Origin: Moringa oleifera
Taxonomy: Eukaryota > Streptophyta > Magnoliopsida > Brassicales > Moringaceae
Direction of reading: 5' to 3'
NCBI GenBank assembly: GCA_021397835.1
Contig: JAJFZO010000034.1
Coordinates: 8,943,501-9,007,500, forward strand
Length of the DNA: 64,000 bases
Each line of letters opens with the position of its first letter. Within the stretch, counting starts at the first letter, position 1. Shown here in pieces: positions 52,786 to 62,965 of the stretch. The position numbers and the translations under genes were made by a program. Under the pieces are notes generated by a model. The model saw nothing but the letters and a program-made list of their open reading frames with translations, searched no databases and was not told the DNA's origin.

Positions 52786-52879
52786 AATCATGTTATAGAA
52801 ATATAAAATATTTTCATATCAGAATTTTCTCTTAAAAAATTTATTCTCTAACAAAAAATATTACATATATAATTTTAAC

Positions 52880-53223
52880 CCTTATTTTGAAGAATAAAAG
52901 ATGAACAAGTGCAAATCACTCTCTTATCCTTAAATAATATTTTGGTACATCGGAATGGAGTAAGTACGAATTTTTGAGTACTTTAATCAAATAGTCCTCA
53001 AATTAATTTGCAAGAAAAGAAACCAAATTAGTGCAAATTATTGGGCGTCTTGGGGTGCTAATTGTTCCCCAACCTAATTGACACATACATCAAGAATCTT
53101 AACCTTTTTCTTACTAGTTACCTTACTTTAAGATGGGGGCCAATCACACTTAAAAAGAATGGTGGCAACTTTAAACCTTTTCTCACGCTATAGGTTTCTC
53201 TAGTTGAAACCACGATCGTGACA
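52880..53223 (+). mobile_element. LTR fragment, R-U5 end (plus orientation), family of LTR A
   Basis: GGAATGGAGTAAGTACGAATTTTTGAGTACTTTAATCAAATAG (52,952) matches the reverse complement of LTR A at about 7,000-7,040. GGGGTGCTAATTGTTCCCCAACCTAATTGAC, GGGGGCCAATCACACTT and ATGGTGGCAACTTTAAACC recur in the 12-16 kb LTR (15,935-16,105). It ends CACGATCGTGACA (53,223). It could be the tail of the element E 5' LTR. Confidence 0.65.
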
Positions 53224-53259
53224 TCGATCAGTCAAATTTTGAGACTTATTTCTAATGAA

Positions 53260-53649
53260 CTAAAAATTAATGGGTGGATAGACTCCTAACGGAAGCAAAC
53301 CCTGATGAATACATGCCTCAATCAATTAGGATGAACTCCAACCCCAATGAAGTAATTTTTAATGTATCCAGTTGAATTATTAACCTTGAGGAAGTGAGAT
53401 GAACTCTAAACCTTGGTGAAGAAAATCCTGATGTATCTAACTAAATTACAAGGCCTGATGTAAGGAAGTCCCGATCTAAGCCTAATCAAACTTAATCTCG
53501 ATCATTACAAATCCAAATCTAACATAAATTTGAAGCCAGAATCATAACTAGAAACCCTAATGAGAAATTCTTGAAATCTCGATTTTGAGCCCTCGATGAA
53601 GTAAAGCTCTAAAGCATTGAAGTCTTTAGGAGCAAAATGGGTGTCAACA
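53260..53649 (-). mobile_element. LTR head fragment (minus orientation)
   Basis: Ends AAAATGGGTGTCAACA, the reverse complement of an LTR head TGTTGACACCCATTTT. The body contains repeated CCTTGGTGAAG/CCTGATGTA phrases, as before the heads at 26,479 and 62,965. Confidence 0.55.
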
Positions 53650-53809
53650 GGTATTGCATTACATATCATGTCAACTAGAGCTTTTTTTTTTCTTCATACA
53701 TTACTTTATGCTAACTTTCGAAAAACATTAAAATTTCACTAGTCTTAGTTAAGTTTGAAAAGGTTCCACATTAATATGAAAAAATAAAATGTGATAAAGG
53801 AGATAGTTT

Positions 53810-56640
53810 AAGATCAAATTTAAAGATGAATTACCCCCTGAGATTAAACTAGAAATGAAGAAAAATGGGATAGAGAATTGAAAGCTTTATGTGAAATGTT
53901 GAGTAAAGAAGATAAAGGAAAATTCAATCATGAATATAGGCATCTAGGACATTTTCTTAGAGCTCTAATGAAAAAGTTAATCATAAGAGTACCCATACAT
54001 TTTTAGAACCTGTCATTCCAATGTTTTAGCTTTGGGAATTAGGATCTCACCCTAACTTTAGAATAATATGCCTCATTGTTGGGACTAAAACCTTCAAAGC
54101 CATACAAGTTGTAACAAGTAATAAGAAGATAATGATGGAAAACAATTAGGGATTCTTTTAAGGATTAGCAAAAATGAGGTTGAATGAGTTGTTCATAATA
54201 GAGGAATAGTTAGCTATGTGACATAGGAATTTCTCTTCCATTACATTTGAGACCATATAACAAAAGAATTGGGAAGAAAAGGATTAGCTTAGCAACATAA
54301 AGGTAGGTGGAGATTATAGTGGTAGACTTCCTGGTAGCCTATCTTTACTGTGTTAACCTAGTCTCAATAATAGTAGCTTAAACTTTAAGATCTTTGGGAC
54401 ATTGCAGAAGCACTAGAGAAGGATATCTATTTGGGGGAGTTTCCTTACTTTGCACTTAGCCTAAAAGCCATATTAAAGGAAATGGAGGGTCATTCAAATT
54501 GTTTTAACATCCGGTATAAACTTTTGATAAGAGAAACGAAAATGAATCAAGAACCATTTACTAGTGGGTAAGCAGTTATCGAACTTAGTAAAGGAACAAT
54601 TGTAATGGATAGCACCATGGATAATTTATAAGGCCATCCTTTTTAGAGTTAGAGACTTTCATTATGTAGTCTATTTGGATTATTATGAGGTGTCAAATAC
54701 ATCCCAATAGTAGTAATGAGATGGATTAGAGTAGAGCATTGTATACCAACCTTACTTGAGCTAGTAGGAGGAGTATTCAAATATATTGATCTTCAAGCAA
54801 CTAAGAAAACAAAACAAATTAGATAAGCTAGGGAGAAACCTCATTTGATACCAAAAGTTAAAGGGGTGGATACCTCACCTCGACTCTAGAATAATATACC
54901 TCTTTGTTGGAAATAAAACCTTTGAAGCCATACAATTTGTATATAAGTAGTAAAAAGATAATGGTTGAAAAACAAAATTAGAGACTCTTTTAAGGATTAG
55001 CAAAGCTGAGGTTGAAATAGGTAAATCACCACAGAGGGCAGTTAGCTATATGGCATAAAAATTTCTCTTTCTTTATACATCCGAGACATATAACTGAAAA
55101 ATTGGGAAGAAGAGGATTAATCTTAGCAATATATGAGTTACTAGTATTCCTTAAACTACAAATGTAGTTAGAGATTATAGTGGTAGAGTTTTTGGTATCC
55201 TATCTTCACAGTGTTAACTCAACCTCAATAATACTAGCAGAAACTTTAAGACTTTATGACATATTTGAAGAAATGGAGAAGGATACTTACGGGGGAGTTT
55301 TCTTGCTCTGCACTTGGCTTAGAAGCCATATTAAAGGAAATGGAAGGTCAATCAAAGTTTAGCAATACCTAGTATAGACTTTTGATAAGAAAAATAGAAA
55401 TGAATCTAGAATCATGTACGATTTAACAAACAATCTATTAAACCTAGAAGAGGAGCAACTATAGCTAATAGCACCATGGATAGCTTATAAGGCCATCCTC
55501 TTTAAAGTTAGAGACTTTCATTGTGTACCCTTACTCAGATTATAGGGAGGTGTTAACTACACACCAAGGGTAGTATTGAGATAGATGGGAGTAAAGCAAC
55601 ATACACTAGCCTTACCTGAGCAAGCTAAAGGAATATTCAAATACAATGATCTCAAAGTGACTGAAAAAATAAAACACCTTAAACAAGGTTAGGAGAAACC
55701 TCATTGAATACCAAAAGTTAAATGGGTGGATAGCATCACAATAGCATACTTCACTTAGAAAAAGAATAAAAATCAAGGCCTAGTTCTTCTAGCATGGTTA
55801 TTATTGATCATACATCTCTCATAAAGTCAACGAAAACCAAAATTGAATGCTTTCAGAAAGAGAAAAAGTCATGGGAAGTCAAAAAAAAAAAAAATCAAGT
55901 GGCAACAAAAGATAATCGTCTTAAGATACGAAGTTCACATTCAAGAAGAAGTTACTAAGAAAGCTAAGAAAGAAAAGATAAAAGTAAAATTTAAGGTGAG
56001 AGAAATAAAAGCTCTTAAACATAAAAGTCAAAATTGAGGAGTGATGGGAAGATAAAGAAATTGGTCCAAGAAATAGAGTGAGTGAGAGAAGAAAATGACT
56101 TTTTCATGAACAAAAATGTAGAAATGAATGAAAAGTTTAAGAGAAAAGCTGAAGTCCTACAAAAAATAGAAAAAGAAAATAAAATCTTTTAATAGATCAT
56201 CTCTACAAGCCATGTCTATCATCAAGAACAAGTAAAAGAAATGAAGTTTTATCAACAGCAAAGAGGAGAAGAATACACATACAAGCTGAATCAGCTAATA
56301 AAAATGATGAACCAAGACCTCTTAAAAGTAGAATTGGAAAAAAACTAAGATGAACATGGAAGTTTGGAGAAATTATGCCACAGAAATTTATTTCAAGTGG
56401 TGTCATGATCAAGATAAATACAAGAGAATAACAAAACATTTTGACACCTTTTAAAGGTACAAGTGGACTCAACAATGCAGATGGCCACTAAAATGTATTA
56501 GGAGATTCAGAGGCACCAAAACTCTCCCAAACAATGATGCCTTCAAGACATGGAAGATTTCTTAGATAAGATTCTACTCATGTATCAAACAGCCCAAGCT
56601 ATCTTTAACTATGGATCAATGTGAAATATTGATTGTTTAC
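53810..56640 (+). pseudogene. ORF1 of element E with internal duplication
   Basis: It opens with LKALCEMLSKEDKGKFNHEY and FLRALMKKLI...NLSFQCFSFGN, parallel to ORF1 of element A. The middle part is present twice (see the tandem duplication). The second copy has an open stretch 55,180-55,362 with MVEFLVSYLHSVNSTSIILA, ETLRLYDIFEEMEKD and LLCTWLRSHIKGNG. The lysine-rich C-terminal part (from 55,843) ends FLDKILLMYQTAQAIFNYGS at about 56,620. The encoded protein type is specific to Tat/Ogre elements and of unknown function. Confidence 0.6.
54050..55740. repeat. ~830-860-bp tandem duplication within ORF1 of element E
   Basis: GAATAATATGCCTC (54,061) and GAATAATATACCTC (54,889) start two parallel copies. 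Shared later phrases include AGACTCTTTTAAGGATTAGCAAA, TTAGAGATTATAGTGGTAGA, TCCTATCTTCACAGTGTTAAC, GCACCATGGATA and TACCAAAAGTTAAA.GGGTGGATA. The offset grows from 828 to about 860 through small indels. The copies are diverged, so the duplication is old. Confidence 0.85.
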
Positions 56641-56739
56641 TTTTGGGAAAATTAATAAATTTTTTTCTTTGGATAGTGAATTTTTAAGCTAAACTTTTCT
56701 CATGCATGGCAACTAAAGTAAATTGAAACATATATTTTA

Positions 56740-58200
56740 GATCTTATAAAAGGGAAGATGATGAAACATTTCATCATAAAAGAATATAACACTTGATCAA
56801 AAACCCAACTTTAAGAAAATATGAAGGATTATAACACTGAAATTGATATAATCAAAGCCATTTAGGCAAAAATAGCCTAGGCTCAAGCTGAGCTATAGAA
56901 TAAAATGGTACAAAATTACATGGACTTTCCAAATTCTATGGCTAAATAAATCCATTTAATGATGAATTCCACAAAAGGGCTCATGAAAGGGAAAACAATT
57001 TTAAAAAAAAGGACATAGGAAAATGGATTCAAAAGAACCTTCATTTTCAAACTGGCAAGTTTGATCGTCGTAAGAGTATCATGTAATGCCTCGATGGTTA
57101 AGGGGGTAAAAATTTCTTACAGGCAAAAGAGCAGTAACAAACTTAATTATAAAATCGTCGATCCTATTAACATAATGTATGTAGAATATCCCATAGAAGC
57201 TGAGAAAAATATAAGAATAAGCGATGCCAATTAAAAGCTACTCTCACATCTTTAATTTTTAATGGAAAAGGTGAAAAAAATTTTAAGGAACAAGGGAGCA
57301 CGTGGGGATAGACATAATCGATTTAAGTCTAGTTTTAGGGTTGCTTATCCCTCTAAACTCAAGGTACTAGAATTCAACCGTATGATGGCACCATATGTCT
57401 AAGGATGCATCTTAAAGTCTATCTACACAAGATGCATGATTACAAGACTAACTAAGAATATTAATACATTGCTTCTAGGATAACATGAAAGAAGAGGCAC
57501 TAGATTAGTACACAAACGTGGAAGCATCTAAGATATAAGGCTGAAGGGATTTAGCTCTAGCCTTCCTAAATCAATATTAGCATATGGAAGAGCTAGCCCC
57601 TAATTGGATAACTTTGCGAAACACGAGTAAAGCAGGGAGTGAGACGTTTGAGGAGTACATTTCACATTGGAGGGAAGTCAAGGTAAAGGTACAACCTTAT
57701 CTTAAGGAAAAAGAGTTATCTGAAACATTTAAAGGAACACTTAAGGCTCCATTCTATCAGAGGCTAATAGTAATAATGGGGAAAAAATTCATTGACATTG
57801 TGCAAATAAGAGAATTCATTGAAGGCACCATACAAATGAAAAGATTAGAAGATCCTACCTTTCGAAAGAACCATTCATCTCGAAGAAGAAAAAAAGGGAG
57901 GCAAATTTCATATCTAAGCCAACTTCTAGTCGGTGTACAAGGCCTCTTAGAAGAATGTGCCTACTGTTAAAAATGAATTAGCACAATAGAGGCAGTAGAG
58001 ACATACTTTCAATCATCTTCCTGCTCATACTCTGAATTATACCCTCAACTTTGAAGCATAAGCTGGTTGCCCCATTATTTGTAAAGCCACTTTGACCTTT
58101 ATACCCTAAGTGGTATGATGCTAATACCACGTGTAAGTACCATCATGGGGTAATGAGGCACAACATGGAAAATTGCGTGGTGTCTAAGTATAAAGTCTAA
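56740..58200 (+). pseudogene. Gag of element E
   Basis: A glutamine/methionine-rich N-terminus (QNKMVQNYMDFPNSMAK) is followed by KVLEFN.YDGTI and HLKVYLHKMHDY. The open stretch 57,584-57,970 has GSETFEEYISHWREVKVKVQ, PYLKEKELSETFKGTLKAPF and RLIVIMGKKFIDIVQIREFI, the central gag domain. At about 58,137, YHHGVMRHNMENCVVSKYKV preserves the C-terminal YH.G...H..ENC motif nearly complete. Confidence 0.8.
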
Positions 58201-58609
58201 TCAATATGGACGATGGAGTCTTGGGAATAACGGGGTTCAAGTACCATTAGTTAAAGCACCAACCTCTCTAATTACAGTTGCAAAAAAACTAAAAGTGATC
58301 ATTAAGGCACCGTTACCTTTTCCCTATAAAGGTGATCATGTTATACCTTAAAGATATAATATTGTGGTTCAAGGAAGTGAGGTCACTAACATAGCTAGCC
58401 CAAGATACATGATAAGAAAGATGTTATAGGGTAATTGATGCGAAAAAAGCAATGAAGTTTATTCAATCAAAAGAAAACCTGACCAAGGTAAAAGATGTTG
58501 ATAAGGAAAAAAAAAAAAAGATGAAGAAGCAAAGTCCTTAACTTGTGTTGAAAGAAAAGGTTATGGAGTTTCTAAAATAAATCAAACACAATGAGTATAG
58601 TGTAACTGA

Positions 58610-59260
58610 CTAGCTAAACAAGACACCTGCTAAAATCTCGTTGATGTTGCTAATTCTTCATTTTAAGCCTCATAGGGAGGTATTGATGAAGCTGTTTAAG
58701 AATACTTACATACCACACCAAATTCCTACCGATCAAATCCAAGATCTTATAAGGCATATCACGATGCATAACTTGATATTGTTTGCAAATGATGAGAGAC
58801 CCCTCAACGGAAGAAGGTTTATTAAAACATTGTACATCTCAAAAGAAGATGTGGAGATTACTATAATTAGAGTGTCAATAGATGATGGGTTATCGTTAAA
58901 CGTCATGCCTCGGTGCATTTTGGACAAAATTCAAATAGAAATTAACCACATGTGGAAGAATTCTATAACAGTTTGGGCATTTGATGGACTAGTAGCCTTG
59001 TCTAAGAAATATTCGACATCATACTAAAAAGATAAAACCAATCTACTACTTGATTGAGTTAAAAGTGACGAATATATTCCCATCCTAAAATAATGTGTTA
59101 GGGAGACCCTGGATGCATTTTGCAGGAGTGGTTCCTTCTATCTTACATCAAAAGCCTAAGATAGTTATAAGAAAAAACCTCATTATTGTAAAAGCAAAAG
59201 ACACTTTAATAACATTTATATCATGTGAGCATCCCTACATTAGGGTATAGAGATGTATCC
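58610..59260 (+). pseudogene. Aspartic protease of element E
   Basis: The open stretch 58,641-59,027 contains PHREVLMKLFKNTYIPHQIP, DQIQDLIRHITMHNLILFAN, DERPLNGRRFIKTLYIS and RVSIDDGLSLNVMP. The expected LIDNGSSLNVMP active site has lost its serine (DDGLS). AFDGLVA follows. After a frameshift, NNVLGRPWMHFAGVVPSILH marks the C-terminal part of the protease. Confidence 0.8.
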
Positions 59261-60019
59261 TCCTTTATAGCATTCAAATTTACAAATACCATACAATGCA
59301 TTTAGGTTTGGCAACCTAACTGTTAGAAAATATGATTTTTCAACTCAATGAAACATTAGGGAAGGGTTTCTAGGTCAGAAAAGGACTTGGACAGAATTTA
59401 CAAGGAATAGCCATAGCTATAGAGGTCTTTGAAAATTGAGGACAGTTGGGCTTGAGCTACAAGCCAACGAGTAAAGGTAAGAAAAGAATTGAAAGAAAAT
59501 AAAAAAGGTACGCTAAAGTGGAGAGGAAGAAATGGATCCAATTGACTATAATCAACCCTTCCATCATATGTTCAAATCTGATAGGTATATGATGTGAATT
59601 AGTCTTTGATGGCAAATTCAAATATAAAGGATAATATAGCTAAGATATTGTTAGAATAGAAAAAAAGTAAAAAGTTGTACTTAATCCTATTATAAATTTG
59701 TATAAAACAAATAGATTGAGAATAACTATCAAGAATATACGTGCAACTTCATGCATTCTTTTACTATATAAATAAATATTCCTAATTTTTTAATCTTTGT
59801 CTCTATATCTTTCCCTTATTTGAGCTCTGATTGAAATTTAGCATGCTCTTATTTAGCAATTCTAATAATGAAAACTTTAGTAGCAGATAACTTTGAATAT
59901 TTGTTTAAGATGACTCTCATTTTGAAGATGTGGAAGAAAAAGATGGTGAAATACCTCAAGAAATTCTCAGACAAATGGAGCAAGAAGGAAAAAAATAAGC
60001 TCACACAAAGAAGAAACTA

Positions 60020-60575
60020 AGATGGTTAACATGGGAACTAGAGAGGATAAAAAATAGGTCAATATAAGTGCTCCCTTAGCTCTAGAACTAAAAACAAAAT
60101 TGTTAAGATTGCAAGAATACATAGATATGCTCATGTGGTCATATAAGGAAGTGCCATGACTTGACAAGAGCATAATGGATCATAAATTACCACAAAAAGC
60201 CAAATGTCCCTCGATCAGACAAAAGCTCAGACGAATAAAATTAGAAGTACTTATCAAAATTAAAGAAGAAATACAAGCATTATTAGATATGGCATACACT
60301 GAAGTGGCAAAATATCTTGAATGTGTCACCAATATCATGCCAATACCAAAGAAAGATGGGTGTGTAAGAATGTGTGTCAATTATAGAGATCTAGATTAGG
60401 CTAGCCCAAAAGACAATTTTCCTTTACCACATATTGATACCTTGGTGAACAAGATGATAAGATTTGCTCTATTTTCTTTCATGGATGGTTATTCGAGTTA
60501 CTATCAAATAATGATGGCTACAAAGAATATGAAGAAAATTACTTTCATAACGATGTGAGGGACATTTTGCTAGCG
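60020..60575 (+). pseudogene. Reverse transcriptase of element E, truncated in the palm
   Basis: The linker PLALELKTKLLRLQEYIDML leads to MDHKLPQKAK, RQKLRRIKLEVLIKIKEEIQ, CVTNIMPIPKKDGCVRMCVN and YRDLD. After a stop come ASPKDNFPLPHIDTLV, FALFSFMDGYSSYYQI (first catalytic aspartate in FMDG retained) and ATKNMKKITFIT..GTFC. Coding then breaks off. The YVDD segment and thumb are absent. Confidence 0.85.
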
Positions 60576-60599
60576 AGTGATGCTATTTGGTAAATAAGT

Positions 60600-60980
60600 A
60601 GACTTATTCTCTTGTATTTAATAGTGTATGAAAAATCATTAGAATGTGTGTTAGCAAAACAAGATGAATCAAGGAAGAAAAAGTATGCCATCTATTATTT
60701 GAGCAAAAAATTGATTGTAAGGCCAAATATTCATCAATCGAGAAGATTTATTGTGCCATGGCATGGACAGTGTACAGGCTCCGTTTGTATTTGTTAAGCC
60801 ATACAACATGGATCGTTGCAAGGTTAGATCCTCTAAAATACTTGTTTGAGAAGCCCTTATTATTAAGAAGGTTAGCATGATGGCAACTATTATTGTTAGA
60901 ATGTAATCTGATATATGTCTTTCACAAGTCTATTAAAAGTAGTTGAATCTCTAACATTTTGGTAGACTGTGCTAGTAGAA
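60600..60980 (+). pseudogene. RNase H domain of element E
   Basis: LYLIVYEKSLECVLAKQDES and KKYAIYYLSKKLIV are the start of the RNase H region that follows RT in Ty3/gypsy pol. After frame changes, TTWIVARLDPLKYLFEKPLL and WQLLLLECNLIYV continue it. Joined directly to the broken RT palm, it shows an internal deletion. Confidence 0.75.
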
Positions 60981-61019
60981 TTATCAAGAAATAAGCGTTG
61001 AATTTCTTGATGAGGATCT

Positions 61020-61420
61020 ATTAGCGACAATTAAAAAGCCAGACAAATATTATGGATACTGGCAAATGTATTATGAATGAGCATCCAACATACTTAGCCA
61101 TGGTATTAGAGCAATTCTTAAATCTCTTAGAGGACAATATTATTCATTTATTGCTCAAAGAAATTTTATTTTTACCAATATTATGGCAGAATATGAAACA
61201 TGTATCATCAGCTTAAAAGCATTAATTAATGAGAGAGTAACTCACTTAAAAGTATATGTGAATTTGACACTAATAATATATCATTTAAAAGGAAATTGGA
61301 TAACAAGACATTCAGAGCTAGTTAAACATTATTACTTGGTAAAAAAATTGATCATGAATTTTGAAGAAATAATGTTCCACCATTTGCTAAGTCCTAAGTA
61401 AATGATCTAAAATTACCAAT
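61020..61420 (+). pseudogene. Second (archaeal-type) RNase H domain of element E
   Basis: FTNIMAEYETCIISLKALIN and ERVTHLKVYVNLTLIIYHLK, with KGNWITRHSELVKHYYLVKK, match the NMAEYEACI.GL..A...G....VYGDS.L.I.Q pattern of the extra RNase H of Tat elements. The catalytic aspartate of the YGDS phrase is replaced (YVNL), and the first half of the domain is lost. Confidence 0.75.
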
Positions 61421-61459
61421 TATAATGAGTATGAAAGAGTCAGTATCTTATTATGCTTC

Positions 61460-61610
61460 AATTAAGGAGATACAACAAGTAAAACCTAGTATTGTTACAT
61501 ATAAAAATGTCAAAAATCAGCAATATCTCGAGAATGCAACGAATAATTGTCACAATTGACTTTTTTAATGAAAGGCAGATATAAGAAATAATTTTTTATT
61601 TTAGAAGTTA
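61460..61610 (+). pseudogene. Start of integrase of element E
   Basis: YKNVKNQQYLENATNNCHN and weak similarity to the RR...RF...G.LY phrase correspond to the linker and N-terminus of integrase in this lineage. Recognisable coding ends at about 61,610; the catalytic core is missing. Confidence 0.5.
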
Positions 61611-61879
61611 TTTTACTGGTTTTGATTTTTCAAGTAAAAAAAAAAAGAAGTTACCACTAATCCATGATTGGCCATTCATTTTTTCTTAAAACTTCTTGTT
61701 TTTTCAATAAGAAAATGTGAACTCCATTTGAAAAAAAGTAATGGTCTACTTTACTAAAATATCTAAGATCTAAAGTCAGTTATACATGACGAAGGACTAA
61801 CAACCTTACAAGCATATCAGCATTTGGCTTTTCACCACTTCCTAAAGGAGATTAAAGTCACCAACAAATCCATTGCTAA

Positions 61880-62400
61880 CTAATCAACAAGGTTCATGCC
61901 TATGTGGTTGAGACTAAGAGATCAAAGACTTTTTGGTTAAGGTAGAGGTAGAGGTAGACAAAATGAATCTGAGGTTGGCCTAGTTGGAGGCCAATGTCGA
62001 AGCTAGGATAAGCCATGTGAAGAATGAGCTTATCTTATAACATTTGAAGGAAATAAGAGCAGTTCGATCCCATGCTATTGATGAATTTTGAATGATAAAA
62101 GCATATTAAGTTGAGATTAAAAAGCAGGAGTTCCACGATTGATATCTTGATCTGGATCTATCATGGGTGCCGGTGGCCTTTCCAATTAAGGTTTATCCAG
62201 TCTTTCTTAAAGATTTAAAGATCTCCTTTAATGATTTAAAGGAAATAGTTAAGAGGTTAACGAAAGTGAGGACACTGATTGCTGCTCTTGAAGGCTAGAC
62301 TCCCATTATGGCTTCAGCTCCTGATATGGCTGAGGCTACAATCCAGCCTGGGCCTTGCACTTTACACTTTTATTTTTCTTCTTATGATGTATAAATTTTT
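61880..62400 (+). pseudogene. C-terminal coiled-coil part of a third 'gypsy-type transposon' gene
   Basis: With frame changes the sequence reads HVKNELIL.HLKEIRAVRSH, AIDEF.MIKAY.VEIKKQ and YLDLDLSWVPVAF, followed by LKDLKISFNDLKEIVKRLTK and TPIMASAPDMAEATI. It parallels the plus-strand gene at 25.5-25.9 kb (HVKNELTLKHLDEVRRVQDE, then VINEF.LLDEYKAKIEEQ). Only the 3' part is present. Function unknown. Confidence 0.5.
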
Positions 62401-62499
62401 TTTCATAATTAATGAAGTTTATATTTTCCAAAAATCCAAGCTTTCATTTATACTTAAAAATATTTGAGATGATTATCAATGTCTTGAGAATTTTAATAA

Positions 62500-62965
62500 T
62501 TACCTTGTGTCAACTTTAAATGAAAAAGACCTAATGAGGGCTAATATGGATTCATTCTAAGATTTCTTAAGGCATTAACTCTAATGAGAACACTTGAACC
62601 AATTGCCTTCAAATTTCCTAAGGCATTAACCCCCACGTGTCTTTTGGGCCAAAAGTCCCGAAATAGATAGGTTAAAGTGTAGAACTAAACTCCATCATAT
62701 AATTCTGTAATGTGCATCTTACCTTTAAACCTGATAAGTCCATTTGAAGTGACTCTTGAGCTAGAAACCCGATGTGCCGTACAGATAAACCTTGGTGAAA
62801 TAAATCGTGATGAGTAATCAAGGTTAAATACTAAGGATTCCTAGCCTAATGCTCAATAGAATTAATAGGACATAGGGCTTGTTAAAGGAGCTATAATTAC
62901 TCCCAATATATCTATTAAAACAGAAAAAAGAGAGGGAATTTTGGGAGTAAAATTAGGTGTCAACA
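62500..62965 (-). mobile_element. LTR head fragment (minus orientation)
   Basis: Ends AAAATTAGGTGTCAACA, the reverse complement of TGTTGACACCTAATTTT, the canonical head of this LTR family. The preceding sequence has the repeated CC.GATGTG/CCTTGGTGAAATAAATC phrases of the other minus-oriented heads. The coiled-coil gene fragment lies 100-600 bases to its left, the same layout as at 25.5-26.5 kb. Confidence 0.6.

Larger units (their letters stand above)
53810..61610 (+). mobile_element. Element E: Ty3/gypsy Tat/Ogre-like element, longest pol in the window
   Basis: Domains in order on the plus strand: ORF1 (53,810-56,640), gag (56,740-58,200), protease (58,610-59,260), RT (60,020-60,575), RNase H (60,600-60,980), second, archaeal-type RNase H (61,020-61,420) and the start of integrase (61,460-61,610). 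A second RNase H before integrase is a known hallmark of the Tat lineage. Two large losses are visible: the RT palm/thumb (junction about 60,575-60,600) and nearly all of integrase. All parts carry stops. Confidence 0.75.
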
